This document shows positions 38,087 through 49,989 of a stretch of DNA of 64,000 nucleotides, piece after piece (position 1 is the first letter of the stretch; each line of letters opens with the position of its first letter). The position numbers and the translations under genes were made by a program. The notes under the pieces are model-generated. The model was not told the origin of the DNA. It worked only from the letters and a program-made list of their open reading frames with translations, and did not search any database. The stretch lies in NCBI GenBank assembly GCA_947172415.1, contig OX359193.1, positions 3,156,501 to 3,220,500 of the forward strand. The letters are read 5' to 3'. The DNA is from Chondrosia reniformis (Eukaryota; Porifera; Demospongiae; Chondrillida; Chondrillidae).

Positions 38087-41000
38087 GTACTAGTTGTATG
38101 TATCTACTAGTCATAAGTATTAGCTATGTACTAGTTGCATATACAAGTTGTATGTTCTAGTATTATGTATTCGTTCTATGAACTAGTAGTATGTACTAGT
38201 TGTATGTAATAGTTGTATGTTCTAATTGTATGAACTAATTTTTATATACTAGTTGTATGTACTGGTTATATACTAGTTGTATGTATTAGTTGTATAAACT
38301 AGTGGTATGTACTAGTTGTGTGTACTAGTTGTATGTATTAACTGTATGTATTAGTTATGCACTAGTTGCATGTACTAGTTCTAATATGTACTAGTACTTG
38401 TAATATTTACTAGTTGTAGGTACTAGTTTTATGAACTAGTTGTATGTACTAGTACTAGTACTAGATATATTCAGTAGTTGTAATAGTTGGAGGTCTAGTT
38501 TGAAGTACTTGTTGTATTTATATGTACCAGTTATATGTGAATGTTCTAGTCATAGGTACTAATTGCAAGTACAAATTATATGAAATAGCGTACCAAAGAC
38601 TGTTTCTAGGTTAAAAATGCCTGCCAAATTTGATTAAAGGGTCCCTGAAGCTCTAAGACCTATCTCTGAGTGACAATTAGCTACAAATTTCTAAAATATG
38701 GGCTATGAAAGCGTACCAAAGGCCGTTCCTAGGATAAAAATGGCCGCCAAACTCAATAAAAGTGTCCCGGAAGTTCTACGACTTATGTCCAAGTTAAAAT
38801 GGCTGCCGATTTCAAACATATAGGCTGTGAATCTGTACCGTAGACTGTTCCTAGGATAACAAGTAGTTCGAGTTTAAAAACTTACTCGAACTACTTGGCC
38901 GCATCGTTTGGCTTTGACATATTACTCTTAATCCTAACAATTGAGGACGCTTAAGTGTCCTAAAAATTATAAATAGCGACAGAATAGCTTCGTTAACTAA
39001 AGCTTCCTGAATGCCACCATTTGCAAAAACGATGTATTGACGTATAACTTAAGTGTTACAATAGTTGCGTATGAACTCGTATTATACATCTATCGACCTA
39101 TAAAATGTGTTTTAATAGTTGCGTATGAACTCGTATTATATATATATTTATGTATAAATATATAAATATCCGTAACATGAAGCCATACATAAATCGCATT
39201 ATGAAAACAATAGTGGGGGGCAACCCCTAAAAATGGCTGCCGAACTCTATTAAAGGGTCCCCTGTTTGTATTATTTATATGTACTAGTTATATTTTTATC
39301 TATTAGTTATATGTAGTAGGTGTTTGTACTATTTATATGTACTAGTTATATTTTTATGTATTAGTTATATGTGGTAGGTGTTTGTACTATTTATATGTAC
39401 TAGTTATATTTTTATGTATTAGTTATATGTATAGAGTAGGTGTGTGTACTAGTTATATGTAGTAGTTGTATGTATATACTAGTTGTATGTTCTAGTTGTA
39501 TGTACTAGTTGAATGTACTAGTTGTAGGTTCTTGCACTAGTTATACTTGGCACTAGGAAGGTACTTGTTGTATGTACTAGTTGTATGTACTAGTTTTATG
39601 AACTAGGTGTATGTTCTAGTTGCACGTACTATTTATAATAATTGGATATATGTGTATTTACTAGTTATATGTAGTAGGTGAATGTACTATTTATATATCC
39701 TAGTTGCTATTACTTGTATGTAGTAGCTATGTACTACTTGTATATACAATTTGTACGTTCTAGTATTATGTACTCGTTCTATGAGCTGGTTGTATATACT
39801 AGTTTCTAGTTGTATGTACTACTTGTATGGACTAGGTGCATGGGCTATGTGTATGTACTATTTATAAGCACCAGTTATATGCGTATGTACTAGTTATATG
39901 CTTGTGTACTAGTTATCTCTACTAGTTGTATGCACTAGCTGTATGCACTAGTTGTATGAACTATTTATAATTTCTAGGTATATGTGTATGTACTAGTCAT
40001 ATGTAGTAGATGAATGTACTAGTTTTAGATATGTCCTAGTTGTTTGTACTAGTAGTATGGACTAGTTGTATGTACTAGTGGTGTGTAGTATTTTGATGTA
40101 CTAGTTGCATGTACTAGTTTTATGTACTAGTACTAGTTATATTTACTAGTTGTAGGTACTAGTTATGTACGAGTTGGATGCACTAGTTTTATGTATGAAC
40201 TAGTTGTATGTAGTAGCTATATACAAGTTGTGTATACAAGATATACATTCTAGTATTATGTTCTCGGTCTATGAACTAGTTGAATGTCATAGTTGCAAGT
40301 ACTAATTGCATGTTCTAGTTGTGTGTATTATTTGGTATGTACTAGTTGTATGTACTAGTAGCATGTATTAGTTGTATGCACGAGTTTTATGAACTAGTCC
40401 TAGTTATATTAACTAGTTGTGGATACTAGTTGTATGTAGAAGTTGTATGTAGTAGTTGTTTGTTCGAATTGTTTGTACTAGTGGAATGTACTAATTGTAT
40501 GTAATAGTTATGTACCAGTTGTACGTACTAGTTGTATGTATCTACTAGTCATAAATATTAGCTATGTACTAGTTGCATATACAAGTTGTATGTTTTAGTA
40601 TTATGTACTCGTTCTATGAACTAGTAGTATGTACTAGTTTCTAGTTGTACACACTAGTAGTATGTACTAGTTGTATGTACTATGTGTATGTACTAGTTGT
40701 TGGTTCATGTACTTGTTATACTAGATACTAGATAGGTTGTAGTTGTATGTACTAGATACTACTTGCATGTACTAGTTGTATATACTAGCTTTATGTAGTA
40801 GTTGTATGTACTATTTATATGTACTAGCTATATGTGCCAATTATATGTACCAGTTATATGTACTAGTTTTATGAACTAGTGACTAATTGTATGTATAAGT
40901 TGTATGTACAAGTGACTAATTGTATGTACTAGTTGTATGTACTTGTCGTTTGAACTAGTTGTAGGTTCCAATACAAGTTATACTAGGTATTAGGAAGGAA

Positions 41001-41107
41001 ATAAGTTTTTGTACTTGTTGTATGTACTATTGTTATGTACTAGTTATGTGTATAAGTACTATTCATATATAGTAGCTATATATACTAGTTATATGTACTA
41101 GTTGTAT
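38087..41107. repeat. 3021-bp higher-order unit, copy 2 of 3
   Basis: Near-identical to copies 1 and 3 over its full length. It contains the 122-bp block (38588-38859) and hairpin element copy 5 (38860-39227). Private differences seen by eye include C for T near 40829 and A for C near 41001. Confidence 0.93.
38860..39227. mobile_element. Hairpin-ended element, copy 5
   Basis: It is carried inside the triplicated unit and appears identical in sequence and junctions to the copy at 35839. It is a passenger of the duplication, not an independent insertion. Confidence 0.8.
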
Positions 41108-44063
41108 GTACTAGTTGTATGTATCTACTAGTCATAAGTATTAGCTATGTACTAGTTGCATATACAAGTTGTATGTTCTAGTATTATGTATTCGTTCTAT
41201 GAACTAGTAGTATGTACTAGTTGTATGTAATAGTTGTATGTTCTAATTGTATGAACTAATTTTTATATACTAGTTGTATGTACTGGTTATATACTAGTTG
41301 TATGTATTAGTTGTATAAACTAGTGGTATGTACTAGTTGTGTGTACTAGTTGTATGTATTAACTGTATGTATTAGTTATGCACTAGTTGCATGTACTAGT
41401 TCTAATATGTACTAGTACTTGTAATATTTACTAGTTGTAGGTACTAGTTTTATGAACTAGTTGTATGTACTAGTACTAGTACTAGATATATTCAGTAGTT
41501 GTAATAGTTGGAGGTCTAGTTTGAAGTACTTGTTGTATTTATATGTACCAGTTATATGTGAATGTTCTAGTCATAGGTACTAATTGCAAGTACAAATTAT
41601 ATGAAATAGCGTACCAAAGACTGTTTCTAGGTTAAAAATGCCTGCCAAATTTGATTAAAGGGTCCCTGAAGCTCTAAGACCTATCTCTGAGTGACAATTA
41701 GCTACAAATTTCTAAAATATGGGCTATGAAAGCGTACCAAAGGCCGTTCCTAGGATAAAATTGGCCGCCAAACTCAATAAAAGTGTCCCGGAAGTTCTAC
41801 GACTTATGTCCAAGTTAAAATGGCTGCCGATTTCAAACATATAGGCTGTGAATCTGTACCGTAGACTGTTCCTAGGATAACAAGTAGTTCGAGTTTAAAA
41901 ACTTACTCGAACTACTTGGCCGCATCGTTTGGCTTTGACATATTACTCTTAATCCTAACAATTGAGGACGCTTAAGTGTCCTAAAAATTATAAATAGCGA
42001 CAGAATAGCTTCGTTAACTAAAGCTTCCTGAATGCCACCATTTGCAAAAACGATGTATTGACGTATAACTTAAGTGTTACAATAGTTGCGTATGAACTCG
42101 TATTATACATCTATCGACCTATAAAATGTGTTTTAATAGTTGCGTATGAACTCGTATTATATATATATTTATGTATAAATATATAAATATCCGTAACATG
42201 AAGCCATACATAAATCGCATTATGAAAACAATAGTGGGGGGCAACCCCTAAAAATGGCTGCCGAACTCTATTAAAGGGTCCCCTGTTTGTATTATTTATA
42301 TGTACTAGTTATATTTTTATCTATTAGTTATATGTAGTAGGTGTTTGTACTATTTATATGTACTAGTTATATTTTTATGTATTAGTTATATGTGGTAGGT
42401 GTTTGTACTATTTATATGTACTAGTTATATTTTTATGTATTAGTTATATGTATAGAGTAGGTGTGTGTACTAGTTATATGTAGTAGTTGTATGTATATAC
42501 TAGTTGTATGTTCTAGTTGTATGTACTAGTTGAATGTACTAGTTGTAGGTTCTTGCACTAGTTATACTTGGCACTAGGAAGGTACTTGTTGTATGTACTA
42601 GTTGTATGTACTAGTTTTATGAACTAGGTGTATGTTCTAGTTGCACGTACTATTTATAATAATTGGATATATGTGTATTTACTAGTTATATGTAGTAGGT
42701 GAATGTACTATTTATATATCCTAGTTGCTATTACTTGTATGTAGTAGCTATGTACTACTTGTATATACAATTTGTACGTTCTAGTATTATGTACTCGTTC
42801 TATGAGCTGGTTGTATATACTAGTTTCTAGTTGTATGTACTACTTGTATGGACTAGGTGCATGGGCTATGTGTATGTACTATTTATAAGCACCAGTTATA
42901 TGCGTATGTACTAGTTATATGCTTGTGTACTAGTTATCTCTACTAGTTGTATGCACTAGCTGTATGCACTAGTTGTATGAACTATTTATAATTTCTAGGT
43001 ATATGTGTATGTACTAGTCATATGTAGTAGATGAATGTACTAGTTTTAGATATGTCCTAGTTGTTTGTACTAGTAGTATGGACTAGTTGTATGTACTAGT
43101 GGTGTGTAGTATTTTGATGTACTAGTTGCATGTACTAGTTTTATGTACTAGTACTAGTTATATTTACTAGTTGTAGGTACTAGTTATGTACGAGTTGGAT
43201 GCACTAGTTTTATGTATGAACTAGTTGTATGTAGTAGCTATATACAAGTTGTGTATACAAGATATACATTCTAGTATTATGTTCTCGGTCTATGAACTAG
43301 TTGAATGTCATAGTTGCAAGTACTAATTGCATGTTCTAGTTGTGTGTATTATTTGGTATGTACTAGTTGTATGTACTAGTAGCATGTATTAGTTGTATGC
43401 ACGAGTTTTATGAACTAGTCCTAGTTATATTTACTAGTTGTGGATACTAGTTGTATGTAGAAGTTGTATGTAGTAGTTGTTTGTTCGAATTGTTTGTACT
43501 AGTGGAATGTACTAATTGTATGTAATAGTTATGTACCAGTTGTACGTACTAGTTGTATGTATCTACTAGTCATAAATATTAGCTATGTACTAGTTGCATA
43601 TACAAGTTGTATGTTTTAGTATTATGTACTCGTTCTATGAACTAGTAGTATGTACTAGTTTCTAGTTGTACACACTAGTAGTATGTACTAGTTGTATGTA
43701 CTATGTGTATGTACTAGTTGTTGGTTCATGTACTTGTTATACTAGATACTAGATAGGTTGTAGTTGTATGTACTAGATACTACTTGCATGTACTAGTTGT
43801 ATATACTAGCTTTATGTAGTAGTTGTATGTACTATTTATATGTACTAGTTATATGTGCCAATTATATGTACCAGTTATATGTACTAGTTTTATGAACTAG
43901 TGACTAATTGTATGTATAAGTTGTATGTACAAGTGACTAATTGTATGTACTAGTTGTATGTACTTGTCGTTTGAACTAGTTGTAGGTTCCAATACAAGTT
44001 ATACTAGGTATTAGGAAGGAACTAAGTTTTTGTACTTGTTGTATGTACTATTGTTATGTACTA
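41108..44063. repeat. 3021-bp higher-order unit, copy 3 of 3, cut by LINE-1 copy 2
   Basis: About 2956 bp of the unit are present up to TATGTACTA, where LINE-1 copy 2 starts. Sequence beyond the LINE does not resume the unit for more than about 14 bp. Differences from the other copies include ATAAAATTGG for ATAAAAATGG near 41758 and ATATTTACTAG near 43427. Confidence 0.9.
41881..42248. mobile_element. Hairpin-ended element, copy 6
   Basis: Passenger of the third 3021-bp unit; same ends, internal repeats and flanks as copies 4 and 5. Confidence 0.8.
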
Positions 44064-44184
44064 GTCGTGGGAATTGGAGGCTGTGGTTCCGAGCTGACAA
44101 GAGGATGGGTATTGTCCAGTTCAACCCCCGACGGAGCAGGGTGCTTAGCCCTTCATGTGGCATCCTGTGGCTAAATCAGCCTCC
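44064..44184 (+). ncRNA. HDV-like self-cleaving ribozyme, LINE-1 copy 2
   Basis: It has the same P1/P2/P3/P1.1/P4/J4-2 arrangement as at 15601. The only differences are one fewer C before the P1 3' strand and a C-to-T change in the P4 loop (CCCTTCATG), so neither disturbs a helix. The 121-nt length and the exact coincidence with the LINE 5' end support the assignment. Confidence 0.72.
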
Positions 44185-44231
44185 CTGTCAGTATGGGCTA
44201 ACCCCCCGTCTGGCAGTTACACTGGGTTACG

Positions 44232-47200
44232 TTGCGCCATGAGAATGACAATTTTCAAGACAGGCTGTGGCCTAGGTGCACCAGTGGTGAAGAAAACCCT
44301 GGGTCAACCAGAATAGGCGATTCCACTGGTGCCTCACAGGTAGATGTACCTGAATGGAATAACCCTTCTTCGGTCCCCGTGACGGGCCAACCAGCTCTAT
44401 GGACCGAGGAAATGGTTAGGGCACTAATTGATTGCTTTGAGCGATCTGAACCCAAAAGAGGTGGCTATCAGAAGCGTTTAGAGCGGGAATGGCTGAGCAA
44501 ATACCCACATTTGCCTCAGACCGGTCGAACCCTTGCCTTCCAAGCCAAAAGGAGCTTGGTAGGAGACGGAGTACTGCAAGTAACGGGTAGCCGAGATTTA
44601 GATTTGGTTAGTGATGCACCGCAAGGTGCCTCTAGAAGGAGAAGGATCCAAGGGGTGATCTGGAACCTTCAGAGGGATAATATCCTCATGGAGCTCTACC
44701 GAGAAAGTAAGCCCATGGAAAAGGGGTATGCCGAGCGGTTGTACCAGGCTTGGAATGCTAAAATGCCAGACCATAAAACCACAAAGGTAGCGCTAACTAC
44801 AAGACTTAGTAGAATCCGCAGGGGTCAAGGTCTCTCGAGACTAAACCTTGTGGAACCTGACTCTTGTGGTGTAGCCACCCTAACTGAGACTGTGGAGGAA
44901 GGTGTGGGAGCCCAGGGGCAGGGGGAGCTTCACCAAGTTCAGGCTGTGACTGAACAAAATGGTGAGCTGCCTGCAGCCCCTGTTGAAACTCCTACAAATG
45001 ATCATCCTAGTCCCAGGACAAGTGGCAATGATCAACTGATGCAACTTTTAGGCAAAGCAAAAGATGCCTGTCTCCGAAAGAAACCTGGAGATTTCTCTGG
45101 AAGAAAACCCTGTGGGGCAGTGCGGTTCAACCATGTTGATACGGCACTGCTTCAGGAGGCCAATGATTGGGTGGAGAAAGAGTGGCAGGAAGGCCCTAGG
45201 TCGGCCTGGCACCTGAACTGCCTGGTCTACTCTGTTGCTATGGCTGTGAGGGGAAAAACAACCAACGAATCGCAGCCATGCAACCAGGGAAGGAAATCAG
45301 ACAATCAGAAGGGAAGTAAGAGACAGGAAGGTCACATAAGTGACAGGAAGGCCAAGGGCCTTAGGTTTAGAAGACTGCTTGCCTGGTTGGATGTGGAAAT
45401 AGCGCGTCAACAGAATAATAATCCTATGACCAAACGCCAGAAAGTACTCCGAAGAAAGCTTAGGAGGGAGTTCCATTCATTAAACCTGAATGTGCTGATC
45501 AGAGCTCGGGAACAGACACTGGGGAAACTCAGGGTCTGGACCCTACAAGAGCGAAGATCAGCTGAACGCAGGAAATTCCAGGAACAAAACCACCTTTGGA
45601 ATACCCAAAGGAAGTTCCGGATGAATGGCAATGTTCCAACCTCCAATGAAGCTCCCTCAATTGAGGTAGTAAGAGACTTTTGGACAAAGATTGTAGGTAC
45701 TGTTGGTAAGGTCAACAAAGACGACCCAGGGGTGAAAGAATGGCTAAAGGAAACCAAAAAGAGGGTGGGTAGAACCTCCTCTGAAGGTCCCGATAGCATT
45801 GATGAGACCAAACTGAGGAAGGCCTTGAAAAAGGCAAAAAGCTGGTCTGCCCCTGGGCCGGATGGCATCCACACTTTTTGGTGGAAAGCACTCCCCTCTG
45901 CACAGTCTGCCTTGGCAGATGTACTACGGAGGGTGGTGAGCGGAGATCTGTCAGTCCCAGACTGGCTTACAAGGGGTCGCACTCTACTCATCCCCAAAAA
46001 GGGTGACCCGAAAAGTGCGGCCAACTACCGACCTATTGCGTGTCTCAACACAATGTACAAGGCTGTCACAGCATACATTGCATCAGAATTACTCACTTAC
46101 ACCTACACTAATGATCTTTTACCTATGGCTCAACGAGCCATGAGAAAAGGGAGGTGGGGCTGTGTGGACTGTCTACTGCTGGATCAATCAATTGGTCTAG
46201 ATGCCAAAATTATGGGCAAGCCACTTAGTGTGGCATGGATCGATTATGAGAAGGCATATGACAGAGTCCCTCACAAGTGGGTGATGAAGGTGCTAAAAAC
46301 CATCAAGTGCCCAGGTTGGATCAGGAGGTCTATAGAGCTCTTCTCCAAACACTGGGCTACTGTGCTTGAGTTGAGGACCGCAGGGAAGGTGGTTAGGAGC
46401 ACCCCTGTTAAATATAACAGGGGACTCTTCCAAGGAGACTCCTTATCGCCACTCCTCTTTTGTCTGGCCATAGCTCCCATATCCCAAGTTCTTAACAGAA
46501 CCAAGGGATATACCCTCTGGCATGATGGGGAAAGGAACACCATGTCACACTTGTTGTACATGGATGACCTTAAGATATATGCTGGAGGGCCTGATAAACT
46601 CAGGGAAGCCATGGAATGTGTGGAGAAAACCTCAAATGCCATTGGCATGAGGTTTGGAGTGAGAAAGTGTGGAACAGCTCACATGCAAAAGGGGAAAGTT
46701 CTGGCTGGCCCAGACAACCCTGAACGCAGTGAAGAATCCATAAGGAGCCTTGAAAAAGGTACTACCTATAAGTACCTAGGGCTAGAACAACTGTTTGAGG
46801 TAGATGACAGCAAGGTCAAGGCTTGCTTGATCAATGAATTGAGGAGGAGACTCCACAAAGTGTGGGGCTCTCACCTCAATGGTAAGAATGCTGCAGAAGC
46901 CTCTAACATGTTGTGTGCCTCTCTAATGAGATACTCTTACCCAGTTTTGAAGTGGACTCAAAGTGAGCTTCCAAAACTGGACCGAATGGTGAGAAAGATC
47001 ATGAGAAAGTACCAGTGTCATCACTATAACTCTGCCATTGAAAGAGTGAATTTGCCTCGCTCTCAAGGTGGTAGAGGGCTCTGTAGTTTTCCTTTGGATC
47101 ACGACAGGGCTGTTGTGAATCTGGCAAGATACCTCCATACTGCCAATGATCCACTCACAGCTGTTGTGGTTAAACACCAAAAGTGGCTGGAGTGCTCAAA

Positions 47201-48155
47201 GCAGAGGAGGACTGTCTTGAAAGAAGCCAGATTGATACTGGGAAGCCACGGAATAGAACTAGAACCGGAAATGTGGCTGAAGACAGATCCCTCACAAAAT
47301 AGTGTAAGAGAATGGAGGAGAGTGGCACGTGAGCTCCGGGAGGCTCAGACTGAAAGGTTAAAAAGTAACCTAGCCGAAAAGTCTCACCAGGGCTCATACC
47401 ACAGACAAGTCACAAATAGGGAGTCTTATGTGTGGCTTTCTGAGGGGAGACTCAGACCTCAAACTGAGGCTCTGATTCTTGCAGCCCAAGATGATGTGCT
47501 GCACACTAGGTGGTACCAAAATAGGATTCTTAAGAATTCTAGCCTCCTAATGTGCAGAGAATGTGGCAAGGCTATGGAAACGGTCAAACACATACTAAAC
47601 ATGTGTGAGCCCAAGGGATTTTCTCTCTACAAAGAGAGACATGACCGGGCAATACTGATAGTGTTGTGGAGACTGTTGAAAGAATATGGATTCAAGCAGG
47701 AAGAGCCCTGGTACAAACTAGAAGCAAAACCAGTCTATGAGAATAGGGCTGTCAAAATCTTGTGGGATCCTAGTATCCCTACAGATGATGAAATGACAGA
47801 AAGAAGGCCAGACTTAGTGGTTGAGGATCGGCTATGTAAGTCCATCTTCATTATTGAGATGTCAGTTCCTACTGACAGCAATATTAATGGAAGATGGCAA
47901 GAGAAGTTCCAAAAGTACCAGAAGCTGGCAGCTGATATGAGGAAACAATTTAGGGGCTACCGAATTAAGGTAGTCCCGATGATAATTGGTGCTTTGGGGA
48001 CAGTGGACACGCTCCTGGAAGACCTTAGGGGAATTCCAAAGCTGTCAAAAAGTGCAGTAGAAGTGATGAGAGCGATGCAGAGAACTGTTCTCTGCTCGGC
48101 TGTAAGGATATTGAGGCGACATCTATCTGTTGAGGGATTGGGGCCTGGACGATAA
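44232..48155 (+). CDS. LINE-1 reverse transcriptase / restriction-like endonuclease polyprotein
   Basis: A 1307-codon frame opening at TTG; the first in-frame ATG is 44412 and a stop lies upstream at 44199, so non-AUG initiation is possible, as in R2-type elements. Two Myb/SANT-like segments (about residues 55-110 and 138-196) may bind DNA. RT landmarks are WSAPGPDGI (~535), motif A WIDYEKAYD with D671, motif B FQGDSLSP (~735) and motif C YMDD with D778 and D779. A CX2CX8HX4C knuckle lies at C1108, C1111, H1120 and C1125. The restriction-like endonuclease shows RPD (D1194), then E1209 and KFQKYQKL. Nicking by the endonuclease and priming of RT at the nick are inferred from the family. The order matches the R2/R4/NeSL lineage; the exact clade is uncertain. 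Confidence 0.92.
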   Translation: MRHENDNFQDRLWPRCTSGEENPGSTRIGDSTGASQVDVPEWNNPSSVPVTGQPALWTEEMVRALIDCFERSEPKRGGYQKRLEREWLSKYPHLPQTGRTLAFQAKRSLVGDGVLQVTGSRDLDLVSDAPQGASRRRRIQGVIWNLQRDNILMELYRESKPMEKGYAERLYQAWNAKMPDHKTTKVALTTRLSRIRRGQGLSRLNLVEPDSCGVATLTETVEEGVGAQGQGELHQVQAVTEQNGELPAAPVETPTNDHPSPRTSGNDQLMQLLGKAKDACLRKKPGDFSGRKPCGAVRFNHVDTALLQEANDWVEKEWQEGPRSAWHLNCLVYSVAMAVRGKTTNESQPCNQGRKSDNQKGSKRQEGHISDRKAKGLRFRRLLAWLDVEIARQQNNNPMTKRQKVLRRKLRREFHSLNLNVLIRAREQTLGKLRVWTLQERRSAERRKFQEQNHLWNTQRKFRMNGNVPTSNEAPSIEVVRDFWTKIVGTVGKVNKDDPGVKEWLKETKKRVGRTSSEGPDSIDETKLRKALKKAKSWSAPGPDGIHTFWWKALPSAQSALADVLRRVVSGDLSVPDWLTRGRTLLIPKKGDPKSAANYRPIACLNTMYKAVTAYIASELLTYTYTNDLLPMAQRAMRKGRWGCVDCLLLDQSIGLDAKIMGKPLSVAWIDYEKAYDRVPHKWVMKVLKTIKCPGWIRRSIELFSKHWATVLELRTAGKVVRSTPVKYNRGLFQGDSLSPLLFCLAIAPISQVLNRTKGYTLWHDGERNTMSHLLYMDDLKIYAGGPDKLREAMECVEKTSNAIGMRFGVRKCGTAHMQKGKVLAGPDNPERSEESIRSLEKGTTYKYLGLEQLFEVDDSKVKACLINELRRRLHKVWGSHLNGKNAAEASNMLCASLMRYSYPVLKWTQSELPKLDRMVRKIMRKYQCHHYNSAIERVNLPRSQGGRGLCSFPLDHDRAVVNLARYLHTANDPLTAVVVKHQKWLECSKQRRTVLKEARLILGSHGIELEPEMWLKTDPSQNSVREWRRVARELREAQTERLKSNLAEKSHQGSYHRQVTNRESYVWLSEGRLRPQTEALILAAQDDVLHTRWYQNRILKNSSLLMCRECGKAMETVKHILNMCEPKGFSLYKERHDRAILIVLWRLLKEYGFKQEEPWYKLEAKPVYENRAVKILWDPSIPTDDEMTERRPDLVVEDRLCKSIFIIEMSVPTDSNINGRWQEKFQKYQKLAADMRKQFRGYRIKVVPMIIGALGTVDTLLEDLRGIPKLSKSAVEVMRAMQRTVLCSAVRILRRHLSVEGLGPGR

Positions 48156-48362
48156 GTAGTCCTGTCCCAGTCCTTGCCTGTCGACCTCTGGAAAGTAGTG
48201 GTGGATTTGTGTATGGAGGTACTCCCTCCTATTATGACGGTCAACTTTGGCCCGATGCGCACCTGTCTGCTGCTGCCGGAAGGAGGCAAAGCCGAGGCTT
48301 CTGGCTAAAAACCCAAAGAAAGGAAAACATAACTGACTGAGGGTTGTCCAAGCCAGATACTC

Positions 48363-48386
48363 CTTGCCTTAGTACACTAAGGCAAG
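48363..48386 (+). other. LINE-1 3' UTR stem-loop, copy 2
   Basis: CTTGCCTTAGT and ACTAAGGCAAG form the same stem as in copies 1 and 3, but the loop centre is AC instead of AA. It lies 39 bp before the LINE end. Confidence 0.7.
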
Positions 48387-48425
48387 AAGTAACAAGGTTC
48401 TCCGTTAAGGCTTTTGTTTTTCAAG

Positions 48426-49989
48426 TATGTACTAGTTATATGTTCTAATTATTAGTTGTATGAACTAGTTATATGTACTAGGTTGTAGTTGTAGGTACTA
48501 GTTTTATGGACTACTTATATGTAATATGCGTATGTACAATGTATATGTACTAGTTAAATTTTTATGTATTAGTTATATATAGTAGGTGTATGTACTAGTT
48601 ATATGTTCTAGTTGCAAGTACTAGTTGTATTCACTAGTTGTATGGACTAGTACTAGCTATATTTACTAGTTGTAGGTACTAGTTGTATGTGGTAGTTGTA
48701 TGTAGTAGTTTTATGTACAAATTGTATAAACTAGTTGTGTGTTCTAGTTGTATTAGTATATACTAGTTGTATGTACTAGTTTTATGTTCTTGTTGTAGAT
48801 TCTTGTACCAGTTATACTAGGTACTAGGAAGGTACTAGTCGTATGTACTAGAAACTAGTTTTATGTACTAGTTGTATGCACTAGAAATGAATCAGTTGTA
48901 TGTACAGGTTGTATGTACTAGTTGTATTTACTAGGTGTATGTACTAGTTATATGTTTTAATTATTAGTTGTATTAATTAGTTATATGTACTAGTTGTATG
49001 TACTAGTTGTGTGTACTACATGTGTGTACTAGTTATATGTAGTAGTTGTATGGTTTAGTTGTAAGTACTAGTTTTATTTACTAGTTTGTAGTTGTAAGCA
49101 CTAGTTTTATGTACTAAATGTATGTACTAGTTGTATGCACTAGATGTATGTACTATTTACATGTATTAGTTATATGTAGTAGTTGTGGACCAGTTATATG
49201 TGCTAGTTGTACCTATTGGTTGTATATACTAGTTGTAAGGACTATTTGTATGTTCTAGTTGTAGGTTCTAATACTAGTTATACTAAGGAAGTACTAGTTG
49301 TATGTGCTTAACACTAGTTGTACGTACTGGTTGTATGATCTAATTATATGTATTAAATGTATGGACAAGTTGTTGGTAATTGTTGTATGTACTAGTTATA
49401 TGTATTAGTTGTATGTACGAATTGTATGTACTTTACCAGTTGTTTGTACTAGAACTAGTTTTAGGTACTAATTGTATGTACTCGTTGCTACTTGTATTTT
49501 CCAAATACTAGTTGTATGTACTTGTTACTAGTTGTATGAACAAGTTGTAGGTATTATATAGTTGTATGTACTCGTTGCTAGGTGTATGTACTAGTTCAAT
49601 GTATTAGTTTATATACTAGTACTAGTTAAATTTACTAATTGTATATTCTATTTGAATATACTAGTTCTATGTTTGAGTTCTATATACTAGTTATATGAAC
49701 TAGTCATAGTACAAATTGTACGTAATCGATGTACGTACTAGTTGCATGTACTAGTTGTATGTATCTGTTTTATGTAGTCCTTCTATGTACTAGTTCTATG
49801 TACTAGTTGTATTTCTAGGTTTATGTACTAGTGTTATGTACAATTTGTATGAAGTAGATGTAAGTACTATTTGTATATACTAGGTTAATCTACTAGTTGT
49901 ATGTATTCGTTACAGGTTGTTAGTACTAGTTGTATGTACCGGTTTGATGTACTAGTTGTATGAACTAGTTATATAAGTTTAACTCTATA
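48426..49989. repeat. 13-bp satellite array, tract 9
   Basis: The tract contains the fourth copy of the 1370-2260 block (about 48760-49740), with GTACTAGGAAGGTACTAG near 48820. The sequence immediately after LINE-1 copy 2 resembles the array near 11740 and not the 3021-bp unit on the other side of the LINE. The last ~17 bp before LINE-1 copy 3 (ATAAGTTTAACTCTATA) match neither satellite nor LINE and look like filler. Confidence 0.9.

Larger units (their letters stand above)
44064..48425 (+). mobile_element. LINE-1 family (R2/R4-like, RLE-bearing), copy 2, apparently intact
   Basis: Full-length copy of 4362 bp from GTCGTGGG to TTTTTCAAG. The satellite motif TATGTACTA is present on both sides (44055-44063, 48426-48434), which fits a short target-site duplication but is weak evidence in a repeat. 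It has a ribozyme-like leader, an uninterrupted ORF, and a 3' UTR with a conserved stem-loop. It is the only copy in the window with no stop or shift in the long frame and could be a recent or active source. It lies exactly at the end of the 3021-bp triplication. Confidence 0.93.

Noticed and set aside
45407-46024. Long minus-strand frame (205 codons) opposite the LINE-1 RT, also seen in copy 1 at 16941-17558
   Set aside because: It is conserved only because the sense strand encodes the RT; it has no domain of its own.
48426-48435. TATGTACTAG as proof of a target-site duplication for LINE-1 copy 2
   Set aside because: It is the commonest satellite phrase, so its presence on both sides is expected by chance. 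I treat it as compatible only.
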